Assembly: GCA_947499275.1 (NCBI GenBank)
Contig: CANMNM010000024.1
Location: 1-10,622, forward strand
Length of the DNA: 10,622 nt
Origin: Actinomycetota bacterium
Lineage (GTDB): Bacteria; Actinomycetota; Actinomycetes; S36-B12
Reading direction: 5' to 3'
The notes under the pieces were generated by a model. That model did no database searches and had not been told where the DNA came from. It worked only from the letters and a program-made list of their open reading frames with translations. Position 1 is the stretch's first letter. Each line of letters starts with the position of its first letter. Below are positions 6,234 to 10,622 of the stretch, one piece after another. Both the position numbers and the translations under genes were made by a program.

Positions 6234-7618
6234 GCGAGTAAAGCCTCCTTAGACACAATGGATGAAGCAAGATCATGCAGCCGAGATAGATTCGGTTGAT
6301 CAGCAAGATTGAGAATAATGTCCCCTAGTTCATTAACCTCCGCACGATCCCCGCAGTTTGCTCGGAATTTGGATAGCAGGTCATCATCGCTCAGTGGGTG
6401 CTGTGGGGTTCCTTGGCTTCCAGAGACGGAGCCACTCCAGACGTCAGCGTTGCGCGAATGAATTCGCACATGACCGCTAGCGTCGGCCGCGAACCCCTCG
6501 GCTGGCCCCAACGTGACATCAACAAGTTCCGCGAGTCTAATCAATTCAGGGCGCCCCAAGTTTTCTACTCGGTATGTATCAACAGTGATTTCGCCATCAA
6601 TCAGTTGTGCAGCGAGGCTCCATGGAAGTGAAAACTTCGCGTCATATGGAGTTCGTGGCGAGTTCTTAGCCGCTCTGGGTTCACAAACTGTTGGAGCACT
6701 GTCAGGATGCACGACGACTTCAATTCGCACGATGTCTTCAATTGCTACGGGAGAACCCTTAGCTGCGTCAATCGTTACATGCAGCAATTGGCAGGCAGGG
6801 ATTGGCTTAATGGAAATGTGATTTGTTTCCCATGACTTGCCCAAATCAGCAACAACAGATTCAGGGTCGGCGTCGCGTGCCGATAGTGCTGCATAAATCC
6901 CATACTTTCCCTCAAACACCGTATTGGGACCCTGTCCGCCGGCTGCAGCAAGTTCGGCAGCGATCACACCGTTCATGGACGCTAGCCCAGGGTGCAGGGT
7001 TTTCGTGTCCGAGCCCGTTTCAAGAAATTCCAGCAGACCGCCACTCATTGAAGCAGCGATACCAAGTCCGTTGGCTGCAATTTCTGCATCAGCACCGCGA
7101 AGTCGGTTGGTAATTAATGACGCCGCCAAAGTGCCACAGACGGAGGTCGCATGCAATCCGCGCGCGTGAAAACCGTGCGGCGAAGCCGAAGCCACGCGAC
7201 AAACAGTTTCATATCCGACAACGGCAGCAGCCAGAATATCTGCTCCGGTTGCATCAACACTCTGTCCAATGGCGAAGGCTGCTGGAAGTGTCACTGCTGT
7301 TGCATGAACTAAACCCATGGAGTGGGTGTCATCGAAGTCAAGTGCATGGACCAAGACCCCGTTGGCGAGTGCTACTGCTGACACGGCAAGGAGGTCATTG
7401 CTTCCCAACATCCGCACACCTGAAGGTGAACTGAAAGTGCGCGCCACAGTGCACGCCGCATGTGCTGCATTTAGACGGTTTGCCACTATCGCTAAGCCGA
7501 CACCGTCAAGAAGATGACGTGCCGCGGAGTGCCGAACAGATTCAGGAATTTCCTCAATGCTCAGATCTATCGCCCACTGCGATAGACGCTCACTGACAGT
7601 GGGTGTTGTAGTGGTCAC
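6230..7618 (-). CDS. MmgE/PrpD family protein (2-methylcitrate dehydratase / cis-aconitate decarboxylase superfamily)
   Basis: The 462-residue length is typical of the family, whose members dehydrate, decarboxylate or epimerise small polycarboxylic acids. Visible features are the N-terminal helical segment RHLLDGVGLAI (34-44), HALDFDDTHSMGLVHAT (91-107), GFHARGLHATSVCGTLAAS (149-167), TKTLHPGLASMNG (205-217), GKYGIYAALS (237-246), and IKPIPACQLLH (270-280), followed by the smaller C-terminal domain. Compared from memory with human ACOD1, His105, His156, Lys206 and Lys271 match active-site residues, but the second loop His is Cys276. That argues against a simple cis-aconitate decarboxylase call. 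The start is GTG at 7618, overlapping the CoA-transferase stop (GTGA). An MmgE/PrpD gene beside a CaiB-type transferase also occurs in the P. aeruginosa itaconate locus, where its role is likewise unclear. Confidence 0.92.
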   Translation of the reverse strand: MTTTTPTVSERLSQWAIDLSIEEIPESVRHSAARHLLDGVGLAIVANRLNAAHAACTVARTFSSPSGVRMLGSNDLLAVSAVALANGVLVHALDFDDTHSMGLVHATAVTLPAAFAIGQSVDATGADILAAAVVGYETVCRVASASPHGFHARGLHATSVCGTLAASLITNRLRGADAEIAANGLGIAASMSGGLLEFLETGSDTKTLHPGLASMNGVIAAELAAAGGQGPNTVFEGKYGIYAALSARDADPESVVADLGKSWETNHISIKPIPACQLLHVTIDAAKGSPVAIEDIVRIEVVVHPDSAPTVCEPRAAKNSPRTPYDAKFSLPWSLAAQLIDGEITVDTYRVENLGRPELIRLAELVDVTLGPAEGFAADASGHVRIHSRNADVWSGSVSGSQGTPQHPLSDDDLLSKFRANCGDRAEVNELGDIILNLADQPNLSRLHDLASSIVSKEALLA

Positions 7619-8862
7619 TGCGCGCTCTCAGCCTCAAGGTTTTCAGACGAAGACTGCGCAACACTATTTACTCCAAAAGCGCCCGCACTCCCCAACTCCG
7701 CAATGTGTTCCGGTGAATAATTGAGGAGCTCATTCATGACGTATCCAAAGTCTTCATTTCGTTGTGGTGCTCGTCGATACTCTTTCGGCATTGAACCGAA
7801 ATTGACGGGTGATGCCAACTGACGCACCCGCCCAAAACGATGATGATCTGTCTCAACCACTAGGCCGCGAGCGATCGTGTGTGGATCCTTTAGAGCATGA
7901 TCAATGTCGTAAATCGGACCGACGGGGACGCCTGCGTTAGTAAGGGCGGTGATCCAATAGTCGCATTTTTGAGTGAGGAATATTCCTTCGAGAATCTCAA
8001 TTAACTCTATTGAATTTTTCCGACGATCTTCAAAAGTTGTGAATCTTTCATCATCTGCTAACTCAGGGCGACCGATTGCCACCGCCAGGCGCTTCCAAAA
8101 CTTTTCCTTTGCGCAAGCGACAACAAACCAACCATCAGCCGCTTCAAAATTTTGAAATGGTACGAGGGAAGGGTGCGCTGAATTCTTAATCCGCTCCGGC
8201 ACGAAGTCTCCATTGAGATTCCACGCTCCAATATAAGTAAGCATGGTTATGGCCGAGTCGAAGAGCGAGACATCGCAGTCGCCACCAATCCCGTCACGTT
8301 TGGCCGCATGCAGACCAGATAGCAAACTAATTGCTGCTACGAATCCACCGGAGTAGTCGACCATTGACAATCCCGATTTAGTGGGTGGGCCCTCGGGATC
8401 CCCGGTGACGCTCATCCAGCCCGATACACCCTGCAAAATGTAGTCATAGCCAGGTTCTGTAGATCGAGGCCCCGTCATACCGAATCCGCTCAAACTGCAG
8501 CACACAATCGCTGGATTTAAATGTTTGAGGTCGTCGTAGCGAATACGCATTTTGGCGGGAACGTCTCCACGCAAATTGGAGTAGACGGCATCACTGTTGC
8601 GCACGAGATCTTCAAAGACAGCTCGCCCTTCGGGGCTGTACATATCCAGCGAAAGTGAGCGCTTGTTGCGATTGAAAGCTTCGAAGAAGATTGAGTCTTC
8701 ACCTTCAGTCATCGGGGGTACATAGCGGCTCACATCGCCGCCAGCGGCAGGATCCTCTATTTTGATCACCTCGGCACCCAAATCGGCTAGGTGCAGGGAG
8801 CCAAATGGCCCAGCGCCGTACTGCTCGATCGCGATAATTCGCACATCGCCCAGCGGCCTCAT
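7615..8862 (-). CDS. CaiB/BaiF family (class III) CoA-transferase, first gene of the leftward operon
   Basis: From the chosen ATG the protein has 415 residues. Class III transferases move CoA between carboxylic acids, so this is the likely substrate-activating step. Recognisable parts are MRPLGDVRIIAIEQYGAGPF (1-20), LADLGAEVIKIE (25-36), NRNKRSLSLD (64-73), SLSGFGMTGP (123-132), GYDYILQGVSGWM (138-150) and GLSMVDYSGGF (164-174). Asp169 matches the catalytic Asp that carries the acyl-CoA anhydride intermediate in formyl-CoA transferase. A TTG at 8874 would add four residues but has no ribosome binding site; the ATG at 8862 follows GGGGAG and matches where family members usually begin. A promoter lies about 45-75 bp upstream and a hairpin covers the start region. 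Candidate substrates include itaconate-like dicarboxylates, by analogy of gene content only. Confidence 0.93.
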   Translation of the reverse strand: MRPLGDVRIIAIEQYGAGPFGSLHLADLGAEVIKIEDPAAGGDVSRYVPPMTEGEDSIFFEAFNRNKRSLSLDMYSPEGRAVFEDLVRNSDAVYSNLRGDVPAKMRIRYDDLKHLNPAIVCCSLSGFGMTGPRSTEPGYDYILQGVSGWMSVTGDPEGPPTKSGLSMVDYSGGFVAAISLLSGLHAAKRDGIGGDCDVSLFDSAITMLTYIGAWNLNGDFVPERIKNSAHPSLVPFQNFEAADGWFVVACAKEKFWKRLAVAIGRPELADDERFTTFEDRRKNSIELIEILEGIFLTQKCDYWITALTNAGVPVGPIYDIDHALKDPHTIARGLVVETDHHRFGRVRQLASPVNFGSMPKEYRRAPQRNEDFGYVMNELLNYSPEHIAELGSAGAFGVNSVAQSSSENLEAESAQ

Positions 8863-8875
8863 TGGGCTCCCCAAT
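8861..8875 (-). promoter_or_regulatory. Perfect 6-bp hairpin over the ribosome binding site and start codon of the CoA-transferase gene
   Basis: On the minus strand the sequence reads ATTGGG, GAG, CCCAAT: a perfect inverted repeat with a 3-nt loop. The 5' arm and loop hold the GGGGAG ribosome binding site, and the last two bases of the 3' arm are the A and U of the AUG start codon (8862). Folding would hide the initiation site of the first gene of a ten-gene operon. It could equally be a 15-bp DNA operator, or chance. Confidence 0.45.
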
Positions 8876-8899
8876 CTTGATTTTTGCTTACGAAATGAC

Positions 8900-8940
8900 T
8901 CCCCTAATTTAAACGTCTGAGGTATTATTCGTCAAGGGGA
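8900..8940. promoter_or_regulatory. Inverted repeat TCCCCT/AGGGGA flanking the leftward promoter core
   Basis: TCCCCT at 8900-8905 and AGGGGA at 8935-8940 are a perfect 6-bp inverted pair. One arm abuts the predicted transcription start, the other touches the -35 box, so a bound dimer or looped protein would block the promoter. Further TCCCCA copies occur at 8868-8873 and 8955-8960; the former coincides with the ribosome binding site. No regulator gene is in the window to match it with. Confidence 0.25.
8907..8935 (-). promoter_or_regulatory. Candidate sigma-70-type promoter of the leftward operon
   Basis: On the minus strand a -35 box TTGACG (8935-8930, five of six consensus bases) is followed after 17 bp by TTAAAT (8912-8907, four of six). 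Transcription would begin near 8900, leaving a leader of about 38 nt before the CoA-transferase ATG at 8862. No other convincing promoter is seen further down the operon. It is a pattern match, not proof. Confidence 0.5.
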
Positions 8941-8969
8941 ATTGAAAAGAAGTGTCCCCATCTCTCAAT

Positions 8970-9006
8970 TAACCCGCAGACCCCCGTTTCGCAGGTTAGT
9001 GGGGGT
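8970..9006 (+). promoter_or_regulatory. Overlapping stems (pseudoknot-like or mutually exclusive) upstream of the rightward dehydrogenase
   Basis: TAACCCGC (8970-8977) can pair with GCAGGTTA (8991-8998) with one mismatch, leaving a 13-nt loop. ACCCCC (8980-8985) inside that loop pairs perfectly with GGGGGT (9001-9006), which is the only G-rich ribosome-binding candidate for ATG 9016. The order of arms is that of an H-type pseudoknot, although the 2-nt connector is too short unless the first stem is partly open. Alternating hairpins are therefore as likely. Function is inferred only. Confidence 0.3.
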
Positions 9007-9015
9007 GCTGAGGAT

Positions 9016-10218
9016 ATGGAGAATGTGGAGTTTTCGGAGGATACTGTGGAAATGATGGGCACTCCGTTAGTCGAATCGGAAACCACCAAGGCACTCAGAC
9101 AGACGGTACGAGAAGTCTGTGCGCCATTTGGACATTCCTACTTCCTCGAGGTCTCACGAGCACATGGTCATCCCCGAAAATTGTGGTCTGCTCTCGGTGA
9201 TGCTGGACTTTTAGGGGTTTGCATCCCCGAAGAATTCGGGGGCGGCGGTGCAGGAACTGCTGAATTGGTAATCGTGACCGAAGAGGTTGCCGCCTCTGGC
9301 TCACCCTTAATGCTTCTCGCCCTCTCCCCCGCCGTATGCGGGAATACTCTGGTCGCTCATGGAACCCAAGCCCAGCGAGAACGTTGGCTGCCCGGCCTAG
9401 CATCGGGAAAAGACGTACTCGCCTACGCGATTACCGAACCTGATGCGGGGTCCAATAGCCACCGAATGAGAACCACGGCAACGCGCACTGCTCAAGGCTG
9501 GTCCCTCAACGGAGCGAAAACATATATATCCCACGTTGACAACGCTCAGGGAATTCTCATCGTCGCAAAAGTGCGAGCTGAAGACTCTGTAACGGGCCGT
9601 GACGGACTGGGGTTATTCCTAATGGGCGCTGATGCACCCGGGCTGACGGCGCAAAAGATTGATGTCGAGATCACCTCACCCGAGCGTCAGTTCACACTTT
9701 TTCTCGACAATGTTGAAGTCAGCGCTGACTCAGTGGTCGGTGAACCAGGAAATGGAATTGCTGCTCTCTTCACCGGCTTAAACCCCGAACGCATTGCCAG
9801 TGCAGCACTCTTGAACGGGATAGCGCGTTACGCACTGACTAAGGGTGCGAAATATGCAAGTGAGCGTGTTGTGTGGGATGTCCCTATCGGGGCACACCAA
9901 GCTATTGCTCATCCACTCGCGCGCGCCCACGTACTTCTTGAAGCATCTCGACTACTCACCGCACGGGCAGCAGCACTTTATGACGCCGATATGGATGCGG
10001 GTGAAGCTTCCAATATTGCCAAAGTATGTGCCTCTGATGCTGCGAGTGCCGCACTTGATGCTGCAATTCAGGCACACGGTGGTAACGGGATGGCAACCGA
10101 ATATGGGCTCTCCACGTTGCTCGGTTTAGTGCGCCTATTTCGAATTGCACCTGTGTCAACGGAGATGAGCCTCAATCACATAGCTCGAAAGAGCCTCGGA
10201 CTACCCAAGTCATACTGA
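9016..10218 (+). CDS. Acyl-CoA dehydrogenase with isovaleryl-CoA-dehydrogenase-type catalytic Glu position
   Basis: The protein is 400 residues with the usual three-domain fold: GLLGVCIPEEFGGGG (64-78), YAITEPDAGSNS (137-148), NGAKTYISH (165-173), a C-terminal helical domain with GAHQAIAHPLA (292-302) and HGGNGMATEYG (354-364). The usual catalytic Glu of the YEGT motif is absent: the matching stretch is APVSTEM, with Pro379 there. However LNPERI (255-260) places Glu258 where isovaleryl- and long-chain acyl-CoA dehydrogenases carry their base, so the enzyme is probably active. It is divergent from the leftward operon and 5 bp ahead of an enoyl-CoA hydratase gene. The start is uncertain: ATG 9016 is preceded by GGGGG ten bases away, while an in-frame GTG at 9046 has a perfect GGAGG five bases upstream and would drop ten residues. 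Confidence 0.92.
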   Translation: MENVEFSEDTVEMMGTPLVESETTKALRQTVREVCAPFGHSYFLEVSRAHGHPRKLWSALGDAGLLGVCIPEEFGGGGAGTAELVIVTEEVAASGSPLMLLALSPAVCGNTLVAHGTQAQRERWLPGLASGKDVLAYAITEPDAGSNSHRMRTTATRTAQGWSLNGAKTYISHVDNAQGILIVAKVRAEDSVTGRDGLGLFLMGADAPGLTAQKIDVEITSPERQFTLFLDNVEVSADSVVGEPGNGIAALFTGLNPERIASAALLNGIARYALTKGAKYASERVVWDVPIGAHQAIAHPLARAHVLLEASRLLTARAAALYDADMDAGEASNIAKVCASDAASAALDAAIQAHGGNGMATEYGLSTLLGLVRLFRIAPVSTEMSLNHIARKSLGLPKSY

Positions 10219-10223
10219 TCCAC

Positions 10224-10622
10224 ATGGGGCAGCAGAAAACAACCAACAAGCAACCGGCGATGTGGCTTTCCGGTCATCACGGTCAGCGGCTTCGCACCGA
10301 AGTCACATTGAACCTACTCACAATCACGATCGACAACGCACCTGTCAATGCGCTCGACTCAATTTCCTATCAGGAATTGTACGAAATTTTTGATCAGCTC
10401 CTAACTGCTGATTTGCTCTCCGCAGTGCTCCTTCGCGCAGATAACCGGTGCTTCTGCGCTGGGCAAGATCGGCGCGAAGTGCCTGTTTCTCCCGCAGATT
10501 CCTCCTCGTATTTGAATCAAGCTGCAAGTGCACTCGCTCTAGCGACCAGGTGTCCTATTCCAGTGGTCGCTGCAGTGAAGTCTGCGGCAATAGGCGCGGG
10601 CTTAATTCTGGCTCTCGCCGCC
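10224..10622 (+). CDS. Enoyl-CoA hydratase/isomerase (crotonase) family protein, N-terminal part, cut by the right window edge
   Basis: The frame is open from ATG 10224 to the window end, giving 133 residues and no stop. After a polar leader of about 25 residues it shows the crotonase pattern: LLTITIDNAPVNALD (31-45), helix YQELYEIFDQLL (49-60), the first oxyanion-hole element AVLLRADNRCFCAGQD (67-82), and the second region PIPVVAAVKSAAIGAGLILA (111-130). The catalytic Glu or Asp residues normally lie just beyond this point, so they cannot be checked and hydratase cannot be told from isomerase or dehydrogenase-inactive homologues. There is no clear Shine-Dalgarno sequence; with a 5-bp gap after the dehydrogenase stop, translation is probably coupled. 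ATG 10260 (codon 13) is a possible later start. Together with the upstream dehydrogenase it forms a beta-oxidation pair. Confidence 0.85.
   Translation, partial: MGQQKTTNKQPAMWLSGHHGQRLRTEVTLNLLTITIDNAPVNALDSISYQELYEIFDQLLTADLLSAVLLRADNRCFCAGQDRREVPVSPADSSSYLNQAASALALATRCPIPVVAAVKSAAIGAGLILALAA

Noticed and set aside
550..8862. Steroid side-chain degradation operon proper
   Set aside because: The retro-aldolase module is igr-like, but no steroid-ring genes, cytochrome P450 or KstR-type regulator are present, and CitE-like and MmgE/PrpD genes point to a smaller acid.
8863..8874. TTG start at 8874 for the CoA-transferase
   Set aside because: There is no Shine-Dalgarno sequence before it, and ATG 8862 has GGGGAG and matches the usual family start.
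8923..8970. Rightward promoter from TATTAT (8923-8928) or from TTGAAA (8942-8947) with TCAATT (8965-8970)
   Set aside because: TATTAT has no fitting -35 box at 16-18 bp, and TCAATT matches only three of six -10 bases. Neither is good enough to list as a feature.
10219..10223. End of a transcription unit after the rightward dehydrogenase
   Set aside because: Only 5 bp separate it from an open crotonase-family frame, with no hairpin; the genes are more likely co-transcribed.

Overview
The window is a dense stretch of bacterial acyl-CoA catabolism genes with a GC content near one half by eye. Frequent GTG starts, a homodimeric-E1-type (AceE-like) transketolase-family protein, and a DUF35 protein paired with a thiolase-like protein all suggest an actinomycete-type bacterium (Actinomycetota) of moderate GC. 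That placement is an inference; no marker gene is present. There are no RNA genes, insertion sequences, CRISPR arrays, transporters or regulators in view.

Layout: a divergent promoter region (about 8863-9015) separates two transcription units. Leftwards (minus strand) runs a ten-gene operon, in order of transcription: CaiB/BaiF CoA-transferase (8862-7615), MmgE/PrpD protein (7618-6230), a protein with three tandem Rid/YjgF domains (6233-5049), a MaoC-N/FAS1-like hydratase subunit (5052-4546), a MaoC hydratase subunit (4549-4142), a thiolase-like protein lacking the nucleophilic Cys (4145-3000), a DUF35 zinc-ribbon/OB protein (3003-2602), an acyl-CoA dehydrogenase (2567-1404), a CitE-like CoA-ester lyase (1407-550), and an AceE-like transketolase-family protein (517 to beyond the left edge). 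Seven of the nine junctions are 4-bp ATGA or GTGA overlaps and the other two gaps are 32-34 bp, so this is almost certainly one transcript. Rightwards (plus strand) lie a second acyl-CoA dehydrogenase (9016-10218) and, 5 bp later, an enoyl-CoA hydratase/isomerase gene cut by the right edge.

How the genes may work together (inference): the CoA-transferase activates a carboxylic acid, a dehydrogenase introduces a double bond, the two MaoC subunits form a hydratase heterodimer, and the thiolase-like/DUF35 pair cleaves the 3-hydroxyacyl-CoA by a retro-aldol reaction. This is the logic of the mycobacterial igr steroid side-chain genes (fadE28/29, chsH1, chsH2, ltp2), with the two domains of ChsH2 encoded here as separate genes. 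The CoA-transferase, MmgE/PrpD, MaoC, dehydrogenase and CitE-like set also resembles the itaconate-degradation locus of Pseudomonas aeruginosa, where CitE-type lyase yields acetyl-CoA and pyruvate. The combination of both modules with a triple-Rid protein and an AceE-like enzyme is not a pathway I recognise, and the substrate cannot be named from sequence alone. No steroid-ring genes are in view.

The divergent region holds a good sigma-70-like promoter for the leftward operon, a hairpin covering the Shine-Dalgarno and start codon of its first gene, and overlapping stem sequences just upstream of the rightward gene.
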